Shown here one piece after another: positions 1 to 9,500 of a stretch of DNA of 64,000 bases. The DNA is from Flavobacterium coralii (GTDB lineage Bacteria > Bacteroidota > Bacteroidia > Flavobacteriales > Flavobacteriaceae), in assembly GCF_019891545.1 (NCBI RefSeq), contig NZ_JAHDIU010000004.1, positions 1 to 64,000 on the forward strand. Direction: 5' to 3'. Each line of letters begins with the position of its first letter. The stretch's first letter is position 1. Under the pieces are notes generated by a model, which worked only from the letters and a program-made list of their open reading frames with translations, ran no database searches and was not told the DNA's origin. The position numbers and the translations under genes are program-made.

Positions 1-173
<173 letters not shown>

Positions 174-250
174 TAAACACCTTTTTTTAATGTTTTTTTA
201 ACCTTAATCCGTAACTCGCTGAAATACCAGTAAATGCAGGTGAAAAAAAA

Positions 251-541
251 TCAGGCGGTATCTCCTGTAATTTTACTGAACTGCTCAATACAGTTCTTTG
301 CATAGAGTTTGGTGATGGTTAAAACCCTTTTTTTAGCCTCGGGGTTGTCCTGCAAGTTTCTTTTATATATAAATGTTTCGGCAGCCTGCTCAAACTCTTT
401 TTGCAACTCGTCTATAAAAGCATCAAGCTTCGCACCTCTTACAGATATATATGCACCGTCGTTAAAACGTTGCACGAATTTTTGATTTACCAATTCGCAT
501 GCTTCTTCAAGCTCCTTTTCTAATTTCTCGTAATCAAACAT
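251..541 (-). CDS. Small helical protein, unknown function (96 aa)
   Basis: I do not recognise this family. The product has no signal peptide or membrane segment and looks cytoplasmic. The first 25 residues are strongly acidic and helical (MFDYEKLEKELEEACELV), and most of the rest is also predicted helix, with a lysine/arginine-rich middle around residues 78-85. The ATG at 539-541 is the only good start and the gene stands alone, with no neighbour on the same strand within 60 bases. A small helical regulator or structural protein is possible, but nothing in the sequence shows a role. Codon use resembles the neighbours, so it is probably a real gene. Confidence 0.7.
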   Translation of the reverse strand: MFDYEKLEKELEEACELVNQKFVQRFNDGAYISVRGAKLDAFIDELQKEFEQAAETFIYKRNLQDNPEAKKRVLTITKLYAKNCIEQFSKITGDTA

Positions 542-609
542 TGGTATTTGTTTTTACGCTGCTAAATTAGAAAAATTTTTAACTTATTTTTTGTAGTTTT
601 TTTCTTTTG

Positions 610-879
610 TTAAATGCCGGTAAATTGTGTGGCATATACTGCAACTGCACTTTCTATAAGTATATTGAGTGATGTGCATACATTTTTAAGGTCTAAAAGT
701 GCTGCGTCCGGGGTTTTAAAATTGTGCCAAAGTGTGTTAGATGGCAGCAGATGCACTTTATTGTTAGACATTTCGCCCCACCTGTCCATATATCCTTTTT
801 TTTCGAGCTGCTTCACTACATCCGCATGACGGCTATGAACTTTAAATACCAGAAGTATTGTACTTACCGATGATCCCAT
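610..879 (-). CDS. Small protein with possible ferredoxin-like fold (89 aa)
   Basis: I do not recognise the family. The order of predicted elements is strand (residues 4-14, STILLVFKV), helix (17-29), strand, strand (about 41-55), helix (57-70) and strand (72-85), the beta-alpha-beta-beta-alpha-beta order of small ferredoxin-like folds. VapD/SinR/Cas2-type proteins share that order and size, but I see no specific catalytic motif linking this protein to them. It has no signal peptide. The gene lies alone, downstream (minus strand) of the repeat at 991-1094, which separates it from the beta-barrel gene. The opposite strand has a 71-aa open frame which I regard as a shadow. Confidence 0.55.
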   Translation of the reverse strand: MGSSVSTILLVFKVHSRHADVVKQLEKKGYMDRWGEMSNNKVHLLPSNTLWHNFKTPDAALLDLKNVCTSLNILIESAVAVYATQFTGI

Positions 880-990
880 ATTAAGTGATTACTATCTATT
901 TAAAATTTGAATTAACAAAAATAGATATATCTCTCAATTTTAATGATAAAGGAACATTATTTTTAAGCAATAATTTGTTTTATAAATAAT

Positions 991-1094
991 GGCTGTCTCA
1001 AAATGTGATTTTTTAAAAAAAAGGATAAAAACCTCATCAATATTTAATCTTTCGTTAGATTGAACACTATAGATTTAAAAGCATTTTGAGACAG
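991..1094. repeat. Palindromic repeat, copy A (CTGTCTCAAAATG ends)
   Basis: The ends form an inverted repeat: CTGTCTCAAAATG at 993-1005 and CATTTTGAGACAG at 1082-1094. The ends match those of the elements at 6374-6510 and 18647-18776, but the interior (about 75 bases, AT-rich) differs. It lies just after the 3' end of the minus-strand beta-barrel gene, so it could fold into a long terminator. No transposase is present. Confidence 0.7.
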
Positions 1095-1112
1095 TTATTT
1101 TATTTTAATGAT

Positions 1113-1670
1113 TTAAAAACTGTAACCTATGCGAATACCTGCCCGCACGGCCCACTCGTCAGTATAACGGTTATCTACATCGCCACTGCCTTTTATCTCG
1201 ATTTTCCACATGGCACCTATGGACGGGTCTATAGAGAAATCTCCTAAAAATATTTTATATCCAATTTCGGGTGAAAAGAAAGAAAAGTAACTGTAGTTGC
1301 CTTCAAAATCATCTTCATCAAATTTTATATTACCGTAGGTTAGGTAATTTGCCGAGTAGAATCCCTGCCTTGTATTAGACTTATTATAATAAGACCTGCT
1401 TCCGAATTCAAGAACAAAACCGGTTCCGTCTATATCAAAAACATCAGCATCATAATTCATGCTTCCGTACGACAGGTTTATTATTGTACTGGAGTCAGAT
1501 TCCCCGGTTATAAAATCAGGAGCTTCATAAGTAAGCCCGAGTTGAGACGGGTCTGAATAATTTGCATGAACCGATATTGTGTGCGGTTTTAGTGCTGCAT
1601 CATCATCATTTTCCTGCGAAAACAACAGGCCGCATGCAGACAGCGCGGCAAGGGTAAAAAGTTTTTTCAT
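1113..1670 (-). CDS. Outer-membrane beta-barrel protein (185 aa)
   Basis: The protein starts with a signal peptide (MKKLFTLAALSACGLLFSQ, cleavage about residue 19) and continues as alternating polar/hydrophobic strands with tyrosine- and glycine-rich turns. It ends in a phenylalanine (IRIGYSF), as many outer-membrane barrels do. The length suits an eight-strand barrel. The loop around residues 55-75 is acidic. Function is unknown; porin-like or structural roles are possible. The gene is monocistronic, with repeat copy A right after the stop. The family assignment rests on architecture and not on a recognised motif. Confidence 0.7.
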   Translation of the reverse strand: MKKLFTLAALSACGLLFSQENDDDAALKPHTISVHANYSDPSQLGLTYEAPDFITGESDSSTIINLSYGSMNYDADVFDIDGTGFVLEFGSRSYYNKSNTRQGFYSANYLTYGNIKFDEDDFEGNYSYFSFFSPEIGYKIFLGDFSIDPSIGAMWKIEIKGSGDVDNRYTDEWAVRAGIRIGYSF

Positions 1671-1728
1671 AAGATTTTGTGTTTGGTTATTGCTATTGAA
1701 AGATGGAAAAACAAATTTTATGCCTAAA

Positions 1729-2865
1729 TTATAATTGCAGAAAACGGGTAGCTTGTTTTACTTCATCATAATACAAATCATCCGGGTTTATGAGTATGCT
1801 TTTGATAAGTTGTTTCCATGACTCGCTACCTAAAATAGCAGCACAGTTGATAAGTGAATTAGTTATGGTGCTGTCATTCCAGCCATTATTCCTGTCAGTA
1901 TCTACTAACTGCTGCTCAAGGTAAAATTTAATGTAAGATACCGTAAGAAAATGCTTTATTGCTTTTGCGTGGGTTGTAGCATGCACCAAATAAGAAGTTA
2001 TTGCCTCGGCTGCATGCGGATAAGTAGCTATACATTCTGAAGGGCTGCCAATCAGCATGGCCTGAAGGATATCTGTAGCCTCATTAAAGAATTTAATATC
2101 TATAACATCTTTACCAAGTTTGATATGCAATCCTCCGTATAATGCACAAGTGCAGGCAAGGTAGCCGTTATCTACTGTATTTTTGTATCCCTCAGCTATA
2201 AGCCAGTCTTTTATTTTGTCTCTTTTACAAACAACCGCAAGGCGGCTTACCAGTTTTATCTTTCCCCAGCCATGCAGCTTGCCGGCTATATGAAATAGAT
2301 CATCTTCCGGATTAGCAGATAAGTTTAATAATGCAATTGTGCTGTAAACGGTAAGCTCTTCATAAACCGCCATAACCTTAAGCTTATCGCTAACAATACG
2401 GTTTTGGCATAAGCCCAAAACAGCTATGCCAAACTTTGCGCTGTTGATATGTGCTGTACAGAAAGCCATATCGTGCGCAAAAGAAAAAAGATAAGGCTCA
2501 ATAGGTAATGCGTAGTTAGAAATTTCTTCAAGAAATACATCAATAACATTTAATACATCGGGTAAAGCAACAACATCCTGAAAAAATGCGGCTGCCGTTG
2601 CTTCATCTCCTGTATTGGCAATCTTTTTAAGTTGTTTTGCCAGCTCACGTATCTTTTCGGCAGGAACTACTGCTCCTTCCGGAAAATATACTGAAGTGAC
2701 TGTACTGGTGTATATGTATAATTCAGGCAATTCAAAATCTACAGGCAGCTTTCCGCTAGTATCAAGCGCGTCTGCAATATACAGGTAGAGCGACTGCCGC
2801 GTTCGCCACCTGTATATGGTTTGCGGTTGTTCCCTTCGGAACATTTTGAAAAGCCTTTTTAGCAT
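1729..2865 (-). CDS. All-helical protein of unknown function (378 aa)
   Basis: I do not recognise this protein. It begins with a short basic stretch (MLKRLFKMFRREQ) and then shows a chain of amphipathic helices with alternating hydrophobic and charged residues, suggestive of a HEAT-like or other helical-repeat scaffold. No signal peptide, membrane segment or catalytic motif is evident. Several cysteines occur around residues 170-240 (for example GYLACTCALYGG) without a clear metal-site spacing. It lies 49 bases downstream of the acyl-CoA synthetase gene on the same strand, so the two may be co-transcribed. That association gives no firm functional clue. Confidence 0.7.
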   Translation of the reverse strand: MLKRLFKMFRREQPQTIYRWRTRQSLYLYIADALDTSGKLPVDFELPELYIYTSTVTSVYFPEGAVVPAEKIRELAKQLKKIANTGDEATAAAFFQDVVALPDVLNVIDVFLEEISNYALPIEPYLFSFAHDMAFCTAHINSAKFGIAVLGLCQNRIVSDKLKVMAVYEELTVYSTIALLNLSANPEDDLFHIAGKLHGWGKIKLVSRLAVVCKRDKIKDWLIAEGYKNTVDNGYLACTCALYGGLHIKLGKDVIDIKFFNEATDILQAMLIGSPSECIATYPHAAEAITSYLVHATTHAKAIKHFLTVSYIKFYLEQQLVDTDRNNGWNDSTITNSLINCAAILGSESWKQLIKSILINPDDLYYDEVKQATRFLQL

Positions 2866-2914
2866 AGCTAAAGCCTGTTAAACTGAAAAGATGTATCAGA
2901 GACATTGAAAAAGA

Positions 2915-4693
2915 TTATGCCGACCTGTATATTTTATCGTATAAAGCTTGGTATTTCTCTTTTATAGCTTTACGCTTCAGTTTAAGCGTTGGTGTCATTT
3001 CTCCTTCATCTACCGACCATGGTTTAGGTGTAAGCTCAAATTTTTTAACCTGCTCCCAGTGGCCGAACTTCTTGTTGATGCCCTCTACTTCCTCCCCTAT
3101 CCTTTTAATCACATCAGGATTATTGATAAGATCTTCGTTTGTACTGCCATAATTAATGCCTTTACGCTCTGCCCAGTGCTTTACAAACTCAAAATCAGGC
3201 TGAATAAAGGCCGCAGGCATTTTCTCCCCGTCGCCAATTACCATTATCTGCTCTATAAAGCGCGACTGTTTCATGGCGTTTTCTATAAGCTGTGGCGCAA
3301 TGTACTTACCACCGCTTGTTTTAAACATTTCTTTTTTCCTGTCGGTTATTTTAAGGAAACCATCTTTATCTATTTCCCCTATATCTCCGGTATGAAAATA
3401 ACCGTCTATAATTACCTCATTTGTTTTTTCTTCATCTTTAAAATACCCCATCATTACATTAGGGCCTTTGCAAAGTATTTCGCCATCCTGGGCAATTTTA
3501 ACCTCAACACCTTTAAGCGGCCTGCCCACAGTACCAATGCGGAAACCACCATTACGCTCGTCGTTAACCGCGATAACGGGAGAGGTTTCGGTAAGGCCGT
3601 AGCCTTCCATAACGGGTATGCCTGCTGCGGCAAATACCCTTGCAAGGCGTGGCTGTATGGCCGCGCTACCCGACACCATAAGACCAAGCCTGCCACCTAA
3701 GCCTGCCTTCCATTTGCTGAAGATAAGCTTTCGTGCCAACCACAATTTTGCGGCATATATCGGGCCGTTGGCGCCATAAGGCTCATACTTAAGCCCTACC
3801 TCAACAGCCCAAAAGAAAAGTGCTTTTTTAATTCCGGTAAGGTCAGAGCCTTTGGCAATAATCTTGTCATATACTTTTTCAAGAAGCCTCGGCACTGCCG
3901 TAATAACATCTGGTGTGGCTTCTTTAATATTATCGCTTACTTTTTCGATAGATTCGGCAAAATATATAGATACGCCATAGTACTGGTACAGGTACAATAT
4001 CATACGCTCGTAAATATGGCACACCGGCAAAAAGCTCAGCGCCCTGAATTTACCCGCTTCAAAAGGAACCCTTTCAGCACTCATTAATACATCTGAAGTG
4101 ATGTTCTTGTGCGAAAGCATTACACCCTTTGGCCTGCCTGTAGTACCCGAAGTATATATTACAGTAGCAAGGTCATTTTCGGTAATACTATTTTTTATGG
4201 CCTCAACTTCCTGCTGGTTGCTTTCGTCTTTGCCAAGCTCCAGTATTTCGCTCCAGTTTTTGCAGCCGTTTATGGTATTAAAGGAATATATCTCTTTCAA
4301 CCCTGTAAGATTGTGGCGTATAGACATCAGTTTGGTGTACAGCTCTTCATCAGAAACAATGCAATATACCGCGCCGCAATGGTTAAGTATGTATTCGTAA
4401 TCTTCTTCTGATATGGTAGGATAAACCGGAACGTTTTGCGCCCCTGTCTGTAATATCCCGATATCAACAATATTCCACTCAGTGCGGTTGTTAGAAGATA
4501 TTACGGCTATTTTATCATCTTTATTAACGCCCATGCGCAACAGTCCGCGCGAAAAGGCATTTGCTTTATCGAGATACTCCTTTGTAGAAGTTTTAACCCA
4601 TTCATTACCATACTTAGTAACCAGTGCCTCAGGCAGGTTATATTTTTCGAGCTGGTAGTACGGAAAATCAAAAAGGCGTGTGATGGTTGTCAT
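2915..4693 (-). CDS. Long-chain acyl-CoA synthetase, AMP-forming (592 aa)
   Basis: This enzyme activates long-chain fatty acids with ATP and CoA, by way of an acyl-adenylate, for lipid synthesis or beta-oxidation. The adenylate-forming superfamily motifs are all visible: phosphate-binding loop TSGTTGRPKG at residues 181-190, GYGLTET at 364-370, YFHTGD at 432-437, and the DRKKEMFKTSGGKY hinge at 451-464. The length of about 590 and the extended C-terminal domain fit the FAA1-like long-chain group found across Bacteroidota. There is no signal peptide, so it acts in the cytoplasm or at the inner face of the membrane. It is probably co-transcribed with the helical gene downstream. The family is certain; chain-length preference is inferred. 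Confidence 0.95.
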   Translation of the reverse strand: MTTITRLFDFPYYQLEKYNLPEALVTKYGNEWVKTSTKEYLDKANAFSRGLLRMGVNKDDKIAVISSNNRTEWNIVDIGILQTGAQNVPVYPTISEEDYEYILNHCGAVYCIVSDEELYTKLMSIRHNLTGLKEIYSFNTINGCKNWSEILELGKDESNQQEVEAIKNSITENDLATVIYTSGTTGRPKGVMLSHKNITSDVLMSAERVPFEAGKFRALSFLPVCHIYERMILYLYQYYGVSIYFAESIEKVSDNIKEATPDVITAVPRLLEKVYDKIIAKGSDLTGIKKALFFWAVEVGLKYEPYGANGPIYAAKLWLARKLIFSKWKAGLGGRLGLMVSGSAAIQPRLARVFAAAGIPVMEGYGLTETSPVIAVNDERNGGFRIGTVGRPLKGVEVKIAQDGEILCKGPNVMMGYFKDEEKTNEVIIDGYFHTGDIGEIDKDGFLKITDRKKEMFKTSGGKYIAPQLIENAMKQSRFIEQIMVIGDGEKMPAAFIQPDFEFVKHWAERKGINYGSTNEDLINNPDVIKRIGEEVEGINKKFGHWEQVKKFELTPKPWSVDEGEMTPTLKLKRKAIKEKYQALYDKIYRSA

Positions 4694-4893
4694 ATATTTA
4701 CATGATTTACTTTATGCAAATTAGGAAAATATATTTTATAAAGCAATATATTACATTTTGAATAATATATTCAGAAATACATTATACATCTTTTATTTAT
4801 AACATTCTCATAGTAAAGTTATAGCCGTAATAAAGCCAGATGTTTTGCTTGCAATACATCACAATTTTATATTTTTACGCAGACTAAAAAATA

Positions 4894-5355
4894 ATGAAAT
4901 ATCTGATTATCCTCTGTCTTTCCCTTACAACAGTAATAAATGCTCAAAATACTAAAGGCGTGAGTAAAGAACAGCTGGCAGAAGCCGAAAAGTTATATTC
5001 TGAAATGTATGCTTCTCCGACTTTTAAAAAACTTGAAGTTGCCATGAAGACTTTAACTGAAAAAACTTATCCCGGTTTTTTTAATGAATATGGCAGATTG
5101 TATACCAAGCAAAAAGGCGAAGGAGATGTCACTTCGGCGATAATCAGTAAGCTAAAGAAAGAGCAGCCTGAAACAAAATTTTCTTCTAAGCAGGAAGCTT
5201 TTAACCTGATATTTAGTTTTGTGCAAATCTTCAGGCAGTTGTACAATGAAAATCAGGCTTTATTCACAATGTGGTATAATGCCACACCAAAACAAAGAAT
5301 CAGTATTATGCAGGGCAGGCGTAGTGTTATGGTGCCGCGTTTGAGAAGTAATTAA
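4894..5355 (+). CDS. Small exported protein, unknown function (153 aa)
   Basis: A signal peptide (MKYLIILCLSLTTVINAQ, cleavage about residue 18) precedes a mainly helical, lysine-rich domain of about 130 residues. No family motif is recognised. The helices include AEAEKLYSEMYASPTFKKLE and a C-terminal basic tail ending RRSVMVPRLRSN. It is likely periplasmic. The gene is monocistronic, transcribed away from the acyl-CoA synthetase gene across a roughly 200-base AT-rich divergent spacer, and it shares a bidirectional terminator with the convergent repeat-protein gene. Confidence 0.7.
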   Translation: MKYLIILCLSLTTVINAQNTKGVSKEQLAEAEKLYSEMYASPTFKKLEVAMKTLTEKTYPGFFNEYGRLYTKQKGEGDVTSAIISKLKKEQPETKFSSKQEAFNLIFSFVQIFRQLYNENQALFTMWYNATPKQRISIMQGRRSVMVPRLRSN

Positions 5356-5364
5356 AATAAATAA

Positions 5365-5396
5365 AATAAAGCCCCGCAATTGCAGGGCTTTATTTT
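5365..5396. terminator. Bidirectional terminator
   Basis: The palindrome AATAAAGCCC / GGGCTTTATT, with a GC core, lies between the convergent genes ending at 5355 (+) and 5398 (-). T-rich tracts follow on both strands. Confidence 0.85.
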
Positions 5397-5397
5397 A

Positions 5398-6300
5398 TTA
5401 GAAGTTTAAGTCTGCAATTGTAGTTGCCTTTTGATCATAAATTTGCTGTAATGAACTGTCAAATTCGTTCAGAATATTACTATAATCTTTTACGATTTTA
5501 TCAAGTTGCGCTTCAAGTTCTTTAACTTTATCATTAGCATTATTTTCCTTCAATGTTTTTATCGACGACTTCATCTTTGCTATAGCATCATCATACTGTT
5601 TACATATACCTTCTCTTTGTAATAGTAGTTCATTTATCATATCTTCAAATAGCTTGTCAATTTCAGAAGATAACTCTTTCTGCAGATTAAACCTAAACTT
5701 AGTTTCTTCTGCAGATATTTCAGATGTCATTTGATTTGATAATTTACGGGCTTTCTCTTCCTGTTCTTCAATTTGTGCATCAAGCTTCTTGAGGTAAAAT
5801 TGTGGTAAATCAATCTTTATCTCAACTGGCTCCATTCTTATTTCAGGCAAATCAAGTTTTATTTCCACAAGTTTACTTGTAATTTTAGGTATATCGGTTT
5901 TTATCTCAACCGTATGCATATAAACTTCAGGAACCTTAGTTTTCATGACACAACCGCCAAACGGATTCTTAATAACACATTTTAACACCATTCGGGTTCT
6001 CGGTACATCAAACTTTATACTTTCAGTTTCCATTCGTATTTCTGGAAGATCAAATTTTATTGATTCCGTTTTCATTGAAAACTGTGGAACATCAAATTTT
6101 ATTGATGTAGTTTTCCATTTAATATCGAAAGTAAAGTTTAAAATGGCTTCAACTTGGGAAGGATCAGGATTACCATCCTCAATCTCGTCCATTTCTCTTG
6201 CACTACTTTGCTTAATTTCCTCAATTTTCTGCTGAAATTGAGCTTTTAAGGTTTCAACAATCTCTTCAATTTTAATACGTGGAGTTTCCATGATTGGCAT
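5398..6300 (-). CDS. Protein with 14-residue beta-type repeats and coiled coils (300 aa)
   Basis: I do not know the family. Residues 1-35 form an amphipathic helix. Residues 63-170 hold a tandem repeat with a strict period of 14: units start at 63, 77, 91, 129, 143 and 157, with consensus xxESIKFDLPEIRM. Between 105 and 128 the repeat is degenerate and carries two cysteines (108 and 117) around KNPFGG. Residues 171-295 are heptad-rich coiled coil. The alternating hydrophobic/charged residues closed by LP or VP suggest short beta-strands with proline turns, perhaps a beta-solenoid or prism. No signal peptide or membrane segment is seen. The gene stands alone, upstream of a shared terminator and downstream of repeat copy B. 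Confidence 0.75.
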   Translation of the reverse strand: MPIMETPRIKIEEIVETLKAQFQQKIEEIKQSSAREMDEIEDGNPDPSQVEAILNFTFDIKWKTTSIKFDVPQFSMKTESIKFDLPEIRMETESIKFDVPRTRMVLKCVIKNPFGGCVMKTKVPEVYMHTVEIKTDIPKITSKLVEIKLDLPEIRMEPVEIKIDLPQFYLKKLDAQIEEQEEKARKLSNQMTSEISAEETKFRFNLQKELSSEIDKLFEDMINELLLQREGICKQYDDAIAKMKSSIKTLKENNANDKVKELEAQLDKIVKDYSNILNEFDSSLQQIYDQKATTIADLNF

Positions 6301-6373
6301 GTTTTTAGGTTAGGATATAAAGGTATTCTTTACTAAAAACACAATCAATACCCATTAAAGGTGATTTAAATAA

Positions 6374-6510
6374 AAAGGGGCTGTCTCAAAAGTGTCATTC
6401 AGAACGAAGCGATAGCGAGTGAAGAATCTTAAATGGTTGATTTCGTTAAGATTCCTCCTATCGTCGGAATGACAAAATGCTGGTAAAAGCACTTTTGAGA
6501 CAGCCCCTTT
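6374..6510. repeat. Palindromic repeat, copy B (21-bp perfect arms)
   Basis: The outer arms are perfectly complementary over 21 bases: AAAGGGGCTGTCTCAAAAGTG at 6374-6394 pairs with 6490-6510. Inside lies a second inverted repeat, with GTCATTC near 6394 opposed by GAATGAC near 6472, and an AGAATCTTAA/TTAAGATTC pair. The interior is nearly the same as in copy C at 18647-18776. The element sits just after the purL stop on the minus strand and could act as its terminator. Confidence 0.85.
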
Positions 6511-6536
6511 CATTTTCAAATTTCCAAATTGGCAAA

Positions 6537-9500
6537 TTACCTGTTCTCAATCCACTTACGGGCATTAACAAAGGCTTCGTGCCACGGTGAAACTTCATCA
6601 TTGCGGCCTTCCGGGTAGTACGCCCAGTTCCACTGGAACATAGAGCGCTCTATGTGCGGCATCATTACCAGGTGGCGACCATCGTTACTGCACATCATGG
6701 CAATATCAAAGTGGCTTCCGTTAGGGTTGGCCGGGTAGCCGTTATAGGCATATTTAGCAACAATACTGTATTTGTCTTCCTCATACGGCAGGTCAAACCT
6801 GCCCTCGCCGTGGCTTATCCACACGCCAAGGGTGCTACCTGCAAGCGTATTTAGCATAACCGAATTATTTTCCTGCACCTTAACCGATGTAAAACCACTC
6901 TCGTGCTTGCGGCTGTCGTTATGCAGCATGCGGGGCTTCTGCTCATGGTCGGGGTTTATAAGTCCAAGCTCTATAAACAACTGGCAGCCGTTACAGATAC
7001 CAACCGAAAGGGTATCCTCGCGCTTAAAGAAATTATCAAGGGCAGCCTTTGCTTTTTCGTTATACAAAAACGCACCCGCCCAGCCCTTAGCCGAACCAAG
7101 CACATCACTATTAGAGAAACCACCCACCGCACCGATGAACTGTATATCCTCCAGTGTTTCGCGCCCGCTGATAAGATCGGTCATGTGTACGTCTTTCACA
7201 TCAAACCCTGCAAGGTACATGGCGTTTGCCATTTCGCGCTCTGAGTTACTTCCCTTTTCACGGATGATTGCTGCCTTTGGCCTTGGAGCCTCACCCCCGG
7301 CCCCTCTCCCAGAGAGAGGGGAGAGAATTTTACCTGTAAAATGTTCCGGGAATTTGTAAACCAGCGGCTGTGTTTTATAATTCACATAACGCTCTTTTGC
7401 TTTTTGCTCACCACTTTGCTTCTGGTCTAATAAGTATGATGTTTCAAACCATGTATCGCGTGTTTCTGCAATATCAAAAGTCAGTATATCATCCCCATTC
7501 TTAACGGTTACCGTATCTCCCTCTTTAGGCGCACCTATTTTTGTAAAGTTAATACCATTAGCTGTAAACACTGTTTCTACAGCGGCATCAGCCTGAACCA
7601 CAACAGCAATATTTTCAGCAAACAAAGCCTTTACGGTATCTGCCTCATTAAGTGCAGTAAGGTCATATTCGGCGCCCAGGTTTACTTCTGCAAAGCTCAT
7701 TTCCAAAAGCGTAGTAATAAGTCCGCCGCTTCCAATATCATGCCCTGCTACAATTTTACCTTCTTTAATTAATTTTTGCAGGGTATTGAAAGCTGTTTTA
7801 AACTTAGCTGCATCGGTAATGGTCGGCACTTCGTTACCTACTTTATTCAGTACCTGTGCAAAGCTTGAGCCGCCCAGCTTAAAGCTGTCGTTACTAAGAT
7901 TGATATAGTAAATGTTACCGCCGTTTCTCTTTAGTACAGGCTCTACTACTTTGGTAATATCATTACAATTACCCGCTGCCGATATAATAACAGTACCTGG
8001 TGCAATAACATCGCCATCAGGGTACTTCTGCTTCATACTGAGCGAGTCTTTACCTGTTGGGATGTTTATACCCAATTCTATGGCAAAATCACTGCAACCC
8101 TGTACCGCTTCATAAAGCCTTGCATCTTCGCCTTCATTTTTACATGCCCACATCCAGTTGGCAGAAAGCGATACACTTTTTAAACCGTCTTTAAGCGGAG
8201 CAAATACTATATTGCTTAATGCTTCACCTATAGAATTACGGCTGCCCGCCACAGGATCTACCAGTGCCGATACCGGCGAGTGCCCTATTGATGTGGCAAC
8301 ACCTTCCTTACCATTAAAATCGAGCGCCATAACGCCCACATTATTTAGTGGCAATTGCAGCGGCCCGGCACATTGTTGTTTGGCAACGCGGCCACCAACA
8401 CAGCGGTCTACTTTATTAGTAAGCCAGTCTTTACAGGCAACAGCTTCAAGCTGCAATACCTGGTTAAGGTATTCGTGAATTTTATTTTTATCGTATTGCG
8501 GAGCGTCATAATTTGCCGTTACGGTTTTATCGGTCATTATGGTTTTTGGTGACGAGCCAAACATATCCTCAAGGGCAAAATCCATTGGCTTGGCACCTGT
8601 GGTTGCACTTTTAAACGTAAACCTGTGGTCGCCCGTTACATCGCCTACGGTGTACATTGGCGAACGCTCGCGGTCGGCAATGCGTTGCAGTATATCAATA
8701 TCTTTTGCACCGATAACAAGCCCCATACGTTCCTGGCTCTCGTTACCGATTATCTCTTTTGCCGAAAGCGTTGGGTCGCCAACCGGCAGTTTGTCAAGGT
8801 CAATTAAACCGCCTGTTTCCTCTACCAGTTCGCTAAGGCAATTAAGGTGACCGCCTGCGCCGTGGTCATGTATAGAAACTATTGGGTTGTTATCGCTCTC
8901 TACCAGCCCGCGTACTGCATTTGCGGCGCGCTTCTGCATTTCGGGGTTAGAACGTTGTATTGCGTTAAGCTCTATGCCTGTACTAAATTCACCCGTATCG
9001 GCAGATGAAACCGCAGCGCCACCCATACCGATGCGGTAATTCTCTCCGCCAAGTATCACTACTTTATCGCCTTCTTTGGGTTTTTGTTTTTTACTCTGGT
9101 CTTCTTTGCCATAGCCTATACCGCCTGCCAGCATAATCACTTTATCAAAGCCCAGTTTACGGGCATCTTCTTTATGCTCGAAGGTAAGCACCGAACCGGC
9201 AATCAGCGGCTGCCCGAATTTATTACCAAAGTCAGATGCGCCGTTAGAGGCTTTTATAAGGATATCCATCGGTGTCTGGTAAAGCCACTTGCGCTCTTCC
9301 ATGCCTTTCTCCCACGGGCGGTTCTCTTCAAGGCGCGAGTATGATGTCATGTAAACCGCTGTTCCTGCTAATGGCAGTGAGCCCTGCCCACCGGCAAGCC
9401 TGTCGCGTATTTCGCCGCCACTGCCTGTTGCCGCACCGTTAAACGGCTCTACGGTTGTGGGGAAGTTATGGGTTTCCGCCTTTATAGATATTACCGAATC

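Noticed and set aside
2948-3700. 250-aa plus-strand open frame inside the acyl-CoA synthetase gene
   Set aside because: It is antisense to a gene with all family motifs, and its translation has no recognisable composition; it is a shadow.
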